In this document: positions 1 through 8,862 of the stretch, piece after piece | How positions within the stretch are numbered: position 1 is the stretch's first letter | How the letters are laid out: every line of letters starts with the position of its first letter | From: Acidimicrobiaceae bacterium | GTDB lineage: Bacteria > Actinomycetota > Acidimicrobiia > Acidimicrobiales > RAAP-2 | Length of the DNA: 36,352 bases | Direction of reading: 5' to 3' | NCBI GenBank assembly: GCA_003141095.1 | Contig: PLKM01000084.1 | Coordinates: forward strand, 6,223-42,574 | Made by a program: the position numbers and the translations under genes | Notes under the pieces: generated by a model | Seen by the model: only the letters and a program-made list of their open reading frames with translations | What the model was told of the DNA's origin: nothing | The model's database searches: none

Positions 1-2191
1 CGATCCGGTTCACGAACTCGGGTCGGAAGAACTCCTGGGGGTCCCCGGGGAGGTTGCTCGTCATTATGAACACCACGTTCGTGAAGTTCACCGTGCGACC
101 CTGACCGTCGGTCAGGCGGCCGTCGTCAAGAACCTGCAGCAGCAGGTTGTAGACGTCGGGGTGAGCCTTCTCGATCTCGTCCAGCAACACCACCGCGTAG
201 GGGCGCCGTCGGATGGCCTCGGTGAGTTGGCCGCCCTCTTCGTAGCCCACGTAGCCCGGCGGAGCCCCGATGAGGCGGCTGACCGCGAACTTCTCCATGT
301 ACTCACTCATGTCGAGGCGGACCATCGCCTTGTCGTCATCGAAGAGGAACTCGGCGAGGGCGCGCGCCAGCTCCGTCTTTCCGACACCGGTCGGACCCAT
401 GAACAAGAACGAGCCAATTGGTCGATTCGGATCGGAGAGCCCGGCGCGCGACCGACGAATGGCGTTCGAGACCGCCACCACGGCCTCGTCTTGGCCAACG
501 ATGCGCGAGTGCAGCAACTCCTCCATACGAATCAGCTTGTCGACTTCGCCCTCGAGCAACTTCGAAACCGGAACACCCGTCCAGCGGCTGATCACCTCGG
601 CGATGTCCTCGGCGTCAACCTCTTCCTTCAAGAAGGCACCGTTGGCCTGCAACTCGCCAAGCTCGCGGGTCGCTTCGGCGATCTTCCTCTCGAGCTCGGG
701 TATCGTCCCGTAGCGAAGGGCCGCCGCGCGATTCAGATCTCCGTCGCGCTCGAGGCGGTCGCCTTCGGCGCGGCGGTCCTCGAACTCCAGCTTCGCCGTT
801 CGAATCTTCTGAATTGCCTGCTTCTCGGCTTGCCAGCCGGCCGCGAGTCCGTCGAACTTCTCACGCTGGTCGGCGAGCTCTTCTTCCAACTTCGCCAGAC
901 GCTCGAGCGACCGGTCATCGGTCTCGCCCGCCAGGGCCACCTGCTCGATCTCCAGTTGGCGGATGCGGCGGATGACGACGTCGAGTTCGGTAGGCATCGA
1001 GTCAATCTCGATTCTCAACTTCGCCGCCGCCTCGTCCATCAGGTCAATGGCCTTGTCGGGCAGGTTCCGGTTCGGAACGTATCGCTGGGACAGCGCCGCC
1101 GCCGCGACGAGGGCGGCGTCTTGGATGCGCACGCCGTGGTGCACTTCGTAGCGCTCCTTCAGTCCGCGAAGTATCGCCACCGTGTCCTCGATTGAGGGCT
1201 CGCCCACGAAGACCTGCTGGAAGCGTCGCTCGAGGGCGGCGTCCTTCTCGATGTACTGGCGATACTCGTCGAGCGTGGTCGCACCTATCAGGCGCAACTC
1301 CCCGCGCGCCAAGAGCGGCTTGATCATGTTGCCCGCGTCCATCGAGCCTTCGCTCGCGCCCGCGCCGACAATCGTGTGGAGCTCGTCGATGAAGGTGATG
1401 ACGTTACCCTCGGCGTCTTGGATCTCCTTCAGCACCGCCTTCATGCGCTCTTCGAACTCACCGCGATATTTCGCCCCGGCGACCATCGAGCCCAGGTCCA
1501 GGGAAATGACCTTGCGGTCACGCAGCGACTCGGGAACGTCGCCGTCAATGATGCGAAGGGCCAGCCCTTCGACGATGGCGGTCTTACCTACTCCGGGCTC
1601 TCCAATCAGGACCGGGTTGTTCTTCGTGCGACGCGAGAGCACTTGGATGACGCGGCGAATCTCGTCGTCACGGCCGATTACCGGATCGAGCTTGCCGGCT
1701 CTCGCGAGCGCAGTCAGGTCACGCCCGTACTTCTCGAGCGACTGAAACGTCTCCTCGGGATTCTCCGACGTGATGCGCGCCGATCCTCGAATTGAGCGCA
1801 GCGCCTGCAGCAGCGCCTCGCGAGAGGAACCGAGCAGTTGCGCCCACGCCACGATGACGTGATCGACCGACAAGAAGTCGTCGCCGAGATCGGCGCGCAA
1901 CTCGTCGGCCTCTTCGAGTCCCTTGCGCGCCTCGTTCGAAAGCCCCGGTTGCGTGCCACCCACGGTGCGGGGTTCGCCAGCGACCTTCTCGTTGAGCGAC
2001 GCCGCGACCCCTATCGGGTCGACGTCGGCGCCAATGAGGAGCGGGCGGGCGATGCCGTCGGCCTGGTTCAAGAGCGCAAGCAGAAGATGCGCGGGGGTGA
2101 CGTAGGGGTTGCCCGCCGCGGCGGCTTGGGTGGTGGCGGCCTGAAACGCCTCTCGGGTCTTTACGGTCCAGCGTTGCGGATCGAGTGTCAT
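1..2191 (-). CDS. clpB: ATP-dependent disaggregase ClpB (3' end beyond window)
   Basis: Hsp100 hexameric unfoldase that rescues aggregated proteins together with DnaK/DnaJ/GrpE in the cytoplasm. The reading frame stays open for 730 codons to the left edge, so about 130 C-terminal residues are missing. It shows the Clp N-domain (about 1-145), NBD1 with Walker A GEPGVGKT near residue 200 and Walker B FIDELHT, a long charged coiled-coil middle domain (about 400-530), and NBD2 with Walker A GPTGVGKT near 602 and Walker [11 protein letters not shown]. The last visible residues are [10 protein letters not shown]. Between TSNL and this motif there are only six residues, fewer than in E. coli ClpB. 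Start ATG 2191 directly abuts the hspR stop (TAG-ATG) and has GGAGG seven bases upstream, so it is the last visible gene of the dnaK operon. The middle domain separates it from ClpA/ClpC. Confidence 0.96.
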   Translation of the reverse strand, partial: MTLDPQRWTVKTREAFQAATTQAAAAGNPYVTPAHLLLALLNQADGIARPLLIGADVDPIGVAASLNEKVAGEPRTVGGTQPGLSNEARKGLEEADELRADLGDDFLSVDHVIVAWAQLLGSSREALLQALRSIRGSARITSENPEETFQSLEKYGRDLTALARAGKLDPVIGRDDEIRRVIQVLSRRTKNNPVLIGEPGVGKTAIVEGLALRIIDGDVPESLRDRKVISLDLGSMVAGAKYRGEFEERMKAVLKEIQDAEGNVITFIDELHTIVGAGASEGSMDAGNMIKPLLARGELRLIGATTLDEYRQYIEKDAALERRFQQVFVGEPSIEDTVAILRGLKERYEVHHGVRIQDAALVAAAALSQRYVPNRNLPDKAIDLMDEAAAKLRIEIDSMPTELDVVIRRIRQLEIEQVALAGETDDRSLERLAKLEEELADQREKFDGLAAGWQAEKQAIQKIRTAKLEFEDRRAEGDRLERDGDLNRAAALRYGTIPELERKIAEATRELGELQANGAFLKEEVDAEDIAEVISRWTGVPVSKLLEGEVDKLIRMEELLHSRIVGQDEAVVAVSNAIRRSRAGLSDPNRPIGSFLFMGPTGVGKTELARALAEFLFDDDKAMVRLDMSEYMEKFAVSRLIGAPPGYVGYEEGGQLTEAIRRRPYAVVLLDEIEKAHPDVYNLLLQVLDDGRLTDGQGRTVNFTNVVFIMTSNLPGDPQEFFRPEFVNRI

Positions 2192-2587
2192 CTAGACGCC
2201 TCCTCGTTGGCGGCGCTGTGCGTCGATGAACAGCGCCATCGTGTTGCGTACCGGCACGAGTTCGCGCCGGTACTGGCGGTGCGTCTCTTGCACGTGCGAG
2301 CGGGCCTCCTCGGCGGCGGCGGCGAGCTGCTCCCTGGCGGTCGCCAGCTCATTCTCGAGCCGCATGATCCTCTTCACACCTTCGAGGCTTACACCCTCGT
2401 TCGTGAGGTCTTGAATGCGTCGCAGCGCCACCAGGTCCGCCTCGGAGAACCGGCGTGATCCGCCGCTCGTTCGTTGCGGGTTCAAGAGTCCGCTGCGCTC
2501 GTAGTTGCGAAGCGTCTGGGGGTGCACGCCGGCGAGCTCGGCGAAGACCGAGATCACGTAGACGGCGTGGTGATGGCGCTCGTTCAT
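2192..2587 (-). CDS. hspR: MerR-family heat-shock repressor HspR
   Basis: 131-residue MerR-type regulator. The N-terminal winged helix contains AELAGVHPQTLRNYERSGLL and the family wing SGGSRRFSEADL; an alpha-helical C-terminal tail (about 75-125) is rich in Ala, Glu and Arg. In Streptomyces and mycobacteria HspR binds HAIR inverted repeats, with DnaK as corepressor, to shut off dnaK and clpB. Its ATG overlaps the dnaJ stop by four bases (ATGA), which suggests translational coupling, and clpB follows with no gap. A HAIR-like site lies in front of dnaK (6081-6101), so autoregulation of the whole operon is likely. The assignment rests on family features plus operon position. Confidence 0.95.
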   Translation of the reverse strand: MNERHHHAVYVISVFAELAGVHPQTLRNYERSGLLNPQRTSGGSRRFSEADLVALRRIQDLTNEGVSLEGVKRIMRLENELATAREQLAAAAEEARSHVQETHRQYRRELVPVRNTMALFIDAQRRQRGGV

Positions 2588-3678
2588 GAATCAACCTCTT
2601 CATTCAGGGCTTTGGCGAGTTTCTCGACCAGAGTCCGTTGTTCCTTGTTCAGTTTCGCGGGCACCGTGACCCGCACCGTGACGAGGAGGTCGCCCGCCGC
2701 GTGCTTTCCGGCGGCGGGAACGCCCCGACCCCGCACTCGCATCGTGGTCGCCGGCTGCGTGCCCGCGGGAATCTTGAGCGTGACCGGCCCATCGAGCGTC
2801 GCGACATCCACCGTGGTTCCCAGAATTACCTGGGTCAGGGGAACGTCCACGATCGTGGCGACGTGACGGCCACGCCTCTCGAAGCGGGCGTCGCCGGAAA
2901 CGTGCACGTCGACAAAGAGGTCGCCCGCGGGACCCCCGTGGCCACCGGGATTGCCCTTGCCCTTCAGGCGGATCCGTTGACCGTCGACGACGCCAGCGGG
3001 GACTCGAACGTTCACCCGACGCGACGAGGGCTCACGACCGGTGCCGTGACACGAGGCGCACGGGGTCACTATCCGTCCACCACGGCCCTGACAGACCGGA
3101 CAGACGCTCGACATCGCGAACGGTCCCTGGTCGTCGTTCAGTACACCGCGACCCTGACAACGCTCGCACGTGGCAAACCCGCTTCCCGGAGCTGCGCCCT
3201 TGCCGCCGCACGTGTGGCAGGCGTCGCCGCTCGGCAAGTTGACCGTGGTCGTGACGCCCATCACGGCATCACGAAAACTCAGGTGCAGCGCGGTTTCGAG
3301 GTCGGCGCCACGCTGGGCGCGCTGGCGGCGACCGCCGCTGAAGAGTCCGCCGAAGATATCGCCCAGGTCCCCGAAATCGCCGGTTTGAAAATTGAATCCA
3401 CCCGTGCTGGGCCCGCCCGGTCCACCGGGACCACCAAACCCGGCGCCCGCTGCCCCAAGCCGTCGGACCTCGTCGTACTCTTTGCGCTTCTCCGTGTCGC
3501 CGAGCACGTCGTAGGCGACCGACACCTCTTTGAACTTCTCCTCGGATCCGGGGTTCGTGTCGGGATGAAGTTCTTTCGCGAGCTTGCGATAGGCGCGCGT
3601 GATCTCCTTCGCTGTCGCACTCGACGACAGCCCCAAAACCTTGTAGTAGTCCGTATCGAACCACTCACGCTCGGCCAT
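2584..3678 (-). CDS. dnaJ: Co-chaperone DnaJ (Hsp40)
   Basis: 364-residue type I J-protein that delivers clients to DnaK and stimulates its ATPase. Order of domains: J domain (about 8-75) with the HPD motif at residues 38-40; a Gly/Phe-rich linker (about 78-125); a zinc-binding domain with four CxxCxGxG-type repeats (CHTCGGKG, CERCQGRG, CPVCQGRG, CASCHGTG) at about 155-215; then the substrate-binding beta domains and C-terminus. All cysteine pairs are present. The start ATG immediately follows the grpE stop TAA, so the genes are translationally adjacent. The full zinc domain distinguishes it from CbpA. Actinobacteria often have a second DnaJ elsewhere; this is the operon copy. Confidence 0.97.
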   Translation of the reverse strand: MAEREWFDTDYYKVLGLSSSATAKEITRAYRKLAKELHPDTNPGSEEKFKEVSVAYDVLGDTEKRKEYDEVRRLGAAGAGFGGPGGPGGPSTGGFNFQTGDFGDLGDIFGGLFSGGRRQRAQRGADLETALHLSFRDAVMGVTTTVNLPSGDACHTCGGKGAAPGSGFATCERCQGRGVLNDDQGPFAMSSVCPVCQGRGGRIVTPCASCHGTGREPSSRRVNVRVPAGVVDGQRIRLKGKGNPGGHGGPAGDLFVDVHVSGDARFERRGRHVATIVDVPLTQVILGTTVDVATLDGPVTLKIPAGTQPATTMRVRGRGVPAAGKHAAGDLLVTVRVTVPAKLNKEQRTLVEKLAKALNEEVDS

Positions 3679-4185
3679 TTAGCCCTTCACTCTCACCATT
3701 GCCGGGCGCAGGACGGCACCCTTCCAGCGGTAGCCGGCGCGCAGCACTTCATCAATGACCTGCTCGCCGTCGACGTCGCCCTCGATGTGGGCGACCGCGT
3801 CGTGCACCTGGGGATCAAACGCAACCCCCACGGCGTCGATTCTCTCGAGACCGTCTCTTGTGAGCGTGTCGAGCAGCAGGCCACGCGACTGGGTCAGGGC
3901 GGCCACTTCTTCTGACGTCACGTTGACGAAGTGTGCCAGCGCCAAATCGAACGCGTCGAGCACCGGAAGCAACTTCACGACGACATCACCCGCTGCTCGA
4001 ACCGCCGCGTCCGCGGAGGAACGGGCCACTCGTTTGCGATAGTTCTCGAAGTCCGCCTGGAGGTGTTGGAGCGCGTCCAGATACTCGTCGCGCTGGCGCT
4101 CGGCTTCACTCAATTCGTCAGCGACCTCGGTGACGACGTCGTCAGACGTCGTCACCGGGTCGTTTTCGACAGGATTGTCACCCAC
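3679..4185 (-). CDS. grpE: Nucleotide exchange factor GrpE
   Basis: 168-residue dimeric exchange factor that releases ADP from DnaK. It has an acidic, poorly conserved N-terminus (1-30), a long helix with the typical LQADFENYRKR stretch (about 42-52), and a C-terminal beta domain with the family pattern DPQVHDAVAHIEGD and VLRAGYRWKGAVLRPAMVRV. The GTG start at 4185 lies two bases after the dnaK stop, and the stop abuts dnaJ. This start gives a normal GrpE length. Confidence 0.96.
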   Translation of the reverse strand: MGDNPVENDPVTTSDDVVTEVADELSEAERQRDEYLDALQHLQADFENYRKRVARSSADAAVRAAGDVVVKLLPVLDAFDLALAHFVNVTSEEVAALTQSRGLLLDTLTRDGLERIDAVGVAFDPQVHDAVAHIEGDVDGEQVIDEVLRAGYRWKGAVLRPAMVRVKG

Positions 4186-4187
4186 GA

Positions 4188-5999
4188 TTAGTCGACAATC
4201 TCTGCGTCAACGATGTCGTCATCGTTGCTCTGGGGAGCTGACGGGCCGGCGGCGTTCGCCTTCGAGGCCTCCTCGTAGAGGCGCTGGCTAAAGCCTTGGC
4301 TGGTCGTGAGCAACTTCTCGGTCGCGTTCTTGATCGACTCGATGTCGGTGCCGTTGAGGGCCTCCTTCAGTGAGCTCAGTGCACCCTCCACGTCCTCTCG
4401 CTCGGTACCCTGGAACGAATCAGCCTGATCCTTCAACAGCTTCTCGGTCTGGTACACCAGTCCGTCGGCGTTGTTTCGAACCTCGGCCTCGTCGCGACGC
4501 TTGCGGTCGTCCTCGGCGTGGGCTTCGGCGTCTCTGACCATGCGGTCAATCTCGTCCTTGGAGAGCGACGACCCACCGGTGATGGTCATTGACTGCGTGG
4601 CCCCGGTGGCGTTGTCCTTCGCCGAGACGTGCACGATGCCGTTCGCGTCGATGTCGAAGGTCACTTCGATCTGAGGCATGCCACGCGGCGCCGGCGGGAT
4701 TCCCACGAGCTGGAACTTGCCCAGCGTCTGGTTGTACGACGCCATTTCACGCTCACCTTGCAGTACGTGCACCTCGACCGAGGGCTGATTGTCGTCCGCC
4801 GTCGTGAACGTCTGCGACTTCTTGGTGGGAATGGTCGTGTTGCGCTCGATGATCTTGGTCATGACGCCACCCTTGGTCTCGATACCGAGCGACAACGGTG
4901 TCACGTCGAGGAGCAGGATGTCCTTGACGTCACCCTTCAGTACGCCAGCCTGCACGGCCGCGCCAATGGCGACGACCTCGTCGGGGTTCACGCTCTTGTT
5001 GGGCTCCTTGCCCGTGACCTTGGTGATCAACTCCTGCACTGCGGGGATGCGCGTCGACCCGCCGACCATGATGACGTGGTCAATCTTGTCGAGGGTCAGC
5101 CCCGCGTCCTTGATGGCCTGGTCGAATGGCTTACGGCAACGCTCAACCAGGTCCGCCGTCAGTTCGTTGAACTTCGAGCGGCTCAACTTGAGGTCGAGGT
5201 GCTTGGGGCCGTCCGCGGTCGCGGTGATGAACGGCAGATTGACCTGCGTCTCTTGCACCGCGGAGAGCTCGATCTTCGCCTTCTCCGACGCTTCCTTCAG
5301 GCGTTGAATCGCCATCTTGTCCGTCGAAAGGTCGACGCCTTCGGTGTCCTTGAAGGTCTTGATCAGCCAGTGCATAACGGCGTCGTCCCAGTCGTCGCCA
5401 CCGAGGTGGGTGTCGCCGTGCGTGGACTTCACTTCGAACACGCCGTCAGCTATGTCCAGCACCGAAACGTCGAAGGTTCCACCGCCGAGGTCAAAGACCA
5501 GCACCGTCTGCTCCTGGCCACCCTTGTCCAGGCCGTACGCGAGCGCCGCGGCCGTGGGCTCGTTCACGATTCGCAGCACTTCGAGCCCGGCAATCTGACC
5601 GGCCTCTTTGGTCGCGGTGCGCTGGGCGTCATTGAAGTAGGCGGGAACCGTGATGACCGCCTGGCTCACCGTATCGCCCAGGTACGCCTCGGCGTCTCGC
5701 TTCAGCTTCTGCAGGATGCGGGCCGAAATCTCTTGCGCGGTGTACTTGGTACCGTCAATGTCGACGGACCAGTTCTCGCCCATGTGGCGCTTCACCGAGC
5801 GGATCGTGCGCTCGGGGTTGGTGATCGCCTGACGCTTCGCCACCTCACCGACGAGAACCTCGCCGGTCTTGGAAAATCCAACCACGGAAGGGGTCGTGCG
5901 ACCACCTTCGGCGTTGGGAATTACAACGGGCTCGCCCGCCTCCAGCACACTGACCACCGAGTTGGTGGTTCCGAGGTCTATACCGACTGCCTTTGCCAT
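4188..5999 (-). CDS. dnaK: Molecular chaperone DnaK (Hsp70)
   Basis: 603-residue Hsp70. The ATPase domain (1 to about 360) starts [13 protein letters not shown] and contains [12 protein letters not shown] and the signature [14 protein letters not shown]; the substrate-binding domain and helical lid follow, ending in the acidic tail [11 protein letters not shown]. The frame extends 15 codons further upstream, but ATG 5999 is chosen because it gives the canonical [12 protein letters not shown] start and has AGGAG (6006-6010) at good spacing. It is the first gene of dnaK-grpE-dnaJ-hspR-clpB. The leader carries a sigma70-like promoter overlapped by an HspR-type inverted repeat. Confidence 0.98.
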   Translation of the reverse strand: MAKAVGIDLGTTNSVVSVLEAGEPVVIPNAEGGRTTPSVVGFSKTGEVLVGEVAKRQAITNPERTIRSVKRHMGENWSVDIDGTKYTAQEISARILQKLKRDAEAYLGDTVSQAVITVPAYFNDAQRTATKEAGQIAGLEVLRIVNEPTAAALAYGLDKGGQEQTVLVFDLGGGTFDVSVLDIADGVFEVKSTHGDTHLGGDDWDDAVMHWLIKTFKDTEGVDLSTDKMAIQRLKEASEKAKIELSAVQETQVNLPFITATADGPKHLDLKLSRSKFNELTADLVERCRKPFDQAIKDAGLTLDKIDHVIMVGGSTRIPAVQELITKVTGKEPNKSVNPDEVVAIGAAVQAGVLKGDVKDILLLDVTPLSLGIETKGGVMTKIIERNTTIPTKKSQTFTTADDNQPSVEVHVLQGEREMASYNQTLGKFQLVGIPPAPRGMPQIEVTFDIDANGIVHVSAKDNATGATQSMTITGGSSLSKDEIDRMVRDAEAHAEDDRKRRDEAEVRNNADGLVYQTEKLLKDQADSFQGTEREDVEGALSSLKEALNGTDIESIKNATEKLLTTSQGFSQRLYEEASKANAAGPSAPQSNDDDIVDAEIVD

Positions 6000-6070
6000 G
6001 AACTGCTCCTTAGCTGTTTCTACGTCTCTGACTCGCCGGACCATCCAGGAAGCGAGAACCTATATGTCCA

Positions 6071-6100
6071 ATGATACATACTTGAGTCCCCTCTTGTCAA
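6071..6100 (-). promoter_or_regulatory. dnaK operon promoter
   Basis: Read on the minus strand there is a perfect -35 TTGACA (6095-6100), an 18-base spacer and a -10 TATCAT (6071-6076), about 70 bases upstream of the dnaK ATG. The -35 lies inside the right arm of the HspR-like site, so a bound repressor would block polymerase. Sequence match only. Confidence 0.72.
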
Positions 6101-6101
6101 G
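6081..6101. promoter_or_regulatory. HAIR operator (HspR binding site)
   Basis: CTTGAGT (6081-6087), seven bases, then TGTCAAG (6095-6101). The known actinobacterial HAIR consensus is CTTGAGT-N7-ACTCAAG: the left half matches fully, the right half 5 of 7, and the spacing is exact. It lies between and over the -10/-35 elements of dnaK, and hspR is in the same operon. Confidence 0.85.
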
Positions 6102-6211
6102 AAAACGTATAGGGTTCCTGCTATCTTTTAAATTCATCGAAACCGGCGTTTCCACGACTCGCGGCCGTAGTGCCAAAGATGGCTTCTCCCCTTAGTAAGT
6201 ACGCTAGAAAC

Positions 6212-6967
6212 GTGCCAGATCTCATACTTCTACGCCACGGGCGTTCGTTATGGAACGACCTCAATCTCTTCACCGGATGGCAGGACGTCGACTTGGTCGC
6301 CGCCGGCGAGGCCGAAGCCCGAATCGCCGGCGAACTGCTGGCCGGCGAGACCGATCTGGACCTTCGAATCCTGCACACCTCCGTGCTCACGAGAGCCATT
6401 CGAACGGCCGAGATCTCGCTGCACGCGGCCGACCGTTCGTGGCTGCCCGTTCGACGCAGTTGGCGACTCAACGAGCGTCACTACGGCGATCTCACCGGGA
6501 AGAACAAGAAGGAGACATCCGATCAGTTCGGCGCCGACCAGGTGAAGTTGTGGCGCCGTTCGTATGACGTTCCGCCGCCACCGCTGCCCGAGGGCGATCC
6601 TCGCAGGAACCTGGACGACCCGCGCTACCGCGACGTGCCGGCGGAGTTCATCCCGGCCACCGAGTGCCTGAAGGACGTGGTCGCTCGCGTGACCCCCTAC
6701 TTCAGTGAGGTGATCGTCGAAGACCTTCGCCGCGAAGCGGTGCGGGGCGGCGCGGTCATCGTGGTCGCGCACGGCAACTCGATTCGCGCTCTAAGAAAAG
6801 TTCTGCAAAACATCTCCGACGACGAGATTGCCGCGCTGGAGATTCCCACCGGGATTCCGTATCGAATCCGCCTCGACAACGAGCTCACCGTCCTCGAGGC
6901 CGACTACCTCGGCGACCCCGCGGCCGCGGCGGCGGCGGCCGAAGCCGTCGCACGCCAGGCCGGCTGA
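6212..6967 (+). CDS. gpmA: 2,3-bisphosphoglycerate-dependent phosphoglycerate mutase
   Basis: Interconverts 3- and 2-phosphoglycerate in glycolysis and gluconeogenesis. Histidine phosphatase family: LLRHGRSLWND with the catalytic His near the N-terminus, FTGWQDVDL, LNERHYGDLTGKNKKE, RRSYDVPPPPL and the second active-site motif VVAHGNSIRAL. The RHGRS motif has Arg where RHGES or RHGQS is usual. The frame is open upstream with possible starts at GTG 6170 and ATG 6179, none with a clear ribosome site. GTG 6212 gives the family-typical start MPDLILLRHG, and a TACGCT box (6200-6205) six bases before it would suit a leaderless transcript. It is divergent from dnaK. The C-terminus is an Ala-rich tail. 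Confidence 0.93.
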   Translation: MPDLILLRHGRSLWNDLNLFTGWQDVDLVAAGEAEARIAGELLAGETDLDLRILHTSVLTRAIRTAEISLHAADRSWLPVRRSWRLNERHYGDLTGKNKKETSDQFGADQVKLWRRSYDVPPPPLPEGDPRRNLDDPRYRDVPAEFIPATECLKDVVARVTPYFSEVIVEDLRREAVRGGAVIVVAHGNSIRALRKVLQNISDDEIAALEIPTGIPYRIRLDNELTVLEADYLGDPAAAAAAAEAVARQAG

Positions 6968-6968
6968 G

Positions 6969-7307
6969 TTATACCGCTTCGGGACCTCGCTCGTTGGTGC
7001 GAATTCGCACCACGCGCTCGACATCGGTGACCCACACCTTGCCGTCGCCGACGGTGTCGGTTCGCGCAGCGTTCACGATGGCGTCGAGCACCGCTTCGAC
7101 CTGCTCGTCGGTGACGGCAATCTCAATTTGGATCTTGTCGATGAAGTCGAACTCGTACTCTTTGCCCCGGTAGATCTCGATGTGACCCCCGGTGCGCCCG
7201 AATCCGCGAACCTGGCCCACGGTCATCCCCGTTACACCAACTTCCCTGACGGCGACTTTCACTTCATCAAGCTTGAACGGCTTCACAACTGCGGTAATTA
7301 GTTTCAT
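6969..7307 (-). CDS. glnK: PII nitrogen regulatory protein GlnK/GlnB
   Basis: 112-residue trimeric PII signal protein sensing 2-oxoglutarate and ATP/ADP; as the partner of an adjacent amt it probably gates the ammonium channel. It starts MKLITAVVKPFKLDEV; the T-loop region carries IYRGKEYEFDF, with Tyr at residue 51, the canonical nucleotidylylation position, if translation starts at ATG 7307. An ATG directly before it (7310) would add one Met; the AGGAG spacing favours 7307. The amt stop codon TAA is part of the Shine-Dalgarno sequence TAAGGAG, so the pair is coupled. The C-terminal nucleotide-binding motif is GDGKVWVTDVERVVRIRT. The name glnK rather than glnB follows from linkage to amt. 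Confidence 0.95.
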   Translation of the reverse strand: MKLITAVVKPFKLDEVKVAVREVGVTGMTVGQVRGFGRTGGHIEIYRGKEYEFDFIDKIQIEIAVTDEQVEAVLDAIVNAARTDTVGDGKVWVTDVERVVRIRTNERGPEAV

Positions 7308-7317
7308 CATCTACTCC

Positions 7318-8733
7318 TTAGACGTTGTCGCTGTGCGAGTGGCTAGGACTTAATACTGGCTCACCGAAGGTCGGCTCGGGGAAGGCCTCTTCCTCGTGGA
7401 TCGCGAGGTCACCAATGGCCAGGGTCTCGTCAGATTCGCGGAGGCCGCCGAGGATGAACTTCACGAGGTAGAAGATAGCGGCCGTACCCACCGCGGTGTA
7501 GCCAATTATCCATAGCGCCGCGAGGAACTGTTCCCACAGCTGATGGAATGAGTGGCCGTAGAACCAGCCGGCGACCGAGAAGCCGCCGGCACCCTTGAAG
7601 TGGGCGCCCGCGACGCCGTATTCGGTCATCTTCGGGTCCGCGAGGATTCCAACCAGCAGTCCACCGACGAGCCCGGCTATGCCGTGCGTGTAGACGACTC
7701 CCAGGGCGTCGTCAACCTTCGAGAAGGGACGAATCCGCGAGAGGTAGTTCCAGGCGACCCACACGATCGACGCCGCGATGAGGCCAACGAAGATCGCCCC
7801 GGTGCCGTTCACCCAACCAGCACTAGGCGTGATTGCGACGAGCCCACAGAGCATTCCGTTGATGGCCCCCAAGAACGTGGGCTTCTTCTGCTTCGAGAAG
7901 AACATGTCCATGAGCAACCACGTCAACACGCCAACCGCGGTAGCCACGTTGGTGTTGAGCACCGCGCTCGCGGCGTCGGCGCCAGCGTAGAAGGGGTCTC
8001 CTCCGTTGAAGCCGTTCCAGCCCAGCCACAGGATGCCCGCACCAACGGCCACCATCATCAGGTTGCTCGGGAAGGCGTTCTCACGGTCCTGCCAGCGGCG
8101 AGGTCCGAGAATCGCGGCACCGGTGAACGCGGCAACGCCGGCGCTCAGGTGGATGACGTAGCCGCCCGAGTAGTCCACGGCGCCCTTCTGGGCGAAGAAT
8201 CCGCCACCCCAGAGCAGACAGGCGTTCACGCAGTAGATCAGCGTGACCCACAGCGGCACGATCAAGAGCCACGCCTTGAACTTGAGTCGACCAACGAGTC
8301 CGCCCAGGAAGAGCAGCGGGGTGATCGCGGCGAACACGAACTGGAAGTACGCCAACGTCGCCGTTGGGAAGTGGAACGGAATCAGCGAGTTCGCACCCGA
8401 TACCGCTTGACCCTGCTCAGAACTGGCGGTGGCCAACGGGGTGAAGTGCCCGACGAACCCGCTCCAGAACGATCCGGTAGCACCGAAGTGCGAGATCGGT
8501 CCAAAGGCCATGTTGTAGCCCCAGAGCATCCACACGACGAGAGTGATCGAGAAGCCGGCGAACACCATCAGCATGGTGTTGACGATCCACTTCTTTCGCA
8601 CGAGCCCGCCATACAGCACGGCTAGGCCCGGCAGACTCATCAAGCCGACCAAAGTCGCGGCCACAAGTTGCCAGGTATTGTCAGCGGGGTTTAGCCAACT
8701 GGGATACGGGATGTTGGTGACGGCGAATAGCAC
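7318..8733 (-). CDS. amt: Ammonium transporter Amt
   Basis: About 470-residue polytopic channel (11 expected TM helices) of the Amt/Mep/Rh family. N-terminus NTWQLVAATLVGLMSLPGLAVLYGG is family-typical. The twin-His pore is visible in VDYSGGYVIHLSAGVAAF and in YTHGIAGLVGGLLVGILAD. The frame extends to GTG 8739, but AAGGAG sits only a base away from that codon; GTG 8733 has proper spacing and is chosen. The C-terminal cytoplasmic tail (FGEPVLSPSHSHSDNV) is a likely contact for the PII protein encoded next. The upstream region contains a perfect dyad (8781-8798). Confidence 0.96.
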   Translation of the reverse strand: MLFAVTNIPYPSWLNPADNTWQLVAATLVGLMSLPGLAVLYGGLVRKKWIVNTMLMVFAGFSITLVVWMLWGYNMAFGPISHFGATGSFWSGFVGHFTPLATASSEQGQAVSGANSLIPFHFPTATLAYFQFVFAAITPLLFLGGLVGRLKFKAWLLIVPLWVTLIYCVNACLLWGGGFFAQKGAVDYSGGYVIHLSAGVAAFTGAAILGPRRWQDRENAFPSNLMMVAVGAGILWLGWNGFNGGDPFYAGADAASAVLNTNVATAVGVLTWLLMDMFFSKQKKPTFLGAINGMLCGLVAITPSAGWVNGTGAIFVGLIAASIVWVAWNYLSRIRPFSKVDDALGVVYTHGIAGLVGGLLVGILADPKMTEYGVAGAHFKGAGGFSVAGWFYGHSFHQLWEQFLAALWIIGYTAVGTAAIFYLVKFILGGLRESDETLAIGDLAIHEEEAFPEPTFGEPVLSPSHSHSDNV

Positions 8734-8780
8734 ATCCACTCCTTTGATAACTAGGAGAGGGCGACGCTGACCTCAGGTTG

Positions 8781-8798
8781 TTGGCACCAGTGTGCCAA
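8781..8798. promoter_or_regulatory. Perfect inverted repeat upstream of amt-glnK
   Basis: TTGGCAC-CAGT-GTGCCAA, seven-base arms without mismatch, in the short gap between etfD and amt about 50 bases before the amt start. There is no T-run, so a protein-binding operator is more likely than a terminator. No regulator is identified; it does not match the GlnR box I know. Confidence 0.4.
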
Positions 8799-8862
8799 TC
8801 AAGGGTTTCTAGTTCGTTAGCGAAGTGTTTCTGGCGTATTAACTACGGTGGCGTAGCGCCTC

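Noticed and set aside
161..1195. Long plus-strand frame opposite clpB
   Set aside because: High-GC shadow of the clpB coding strand, with no family features. The same holds for long frames opposite dnaJ, dnaK, amt and etfD.
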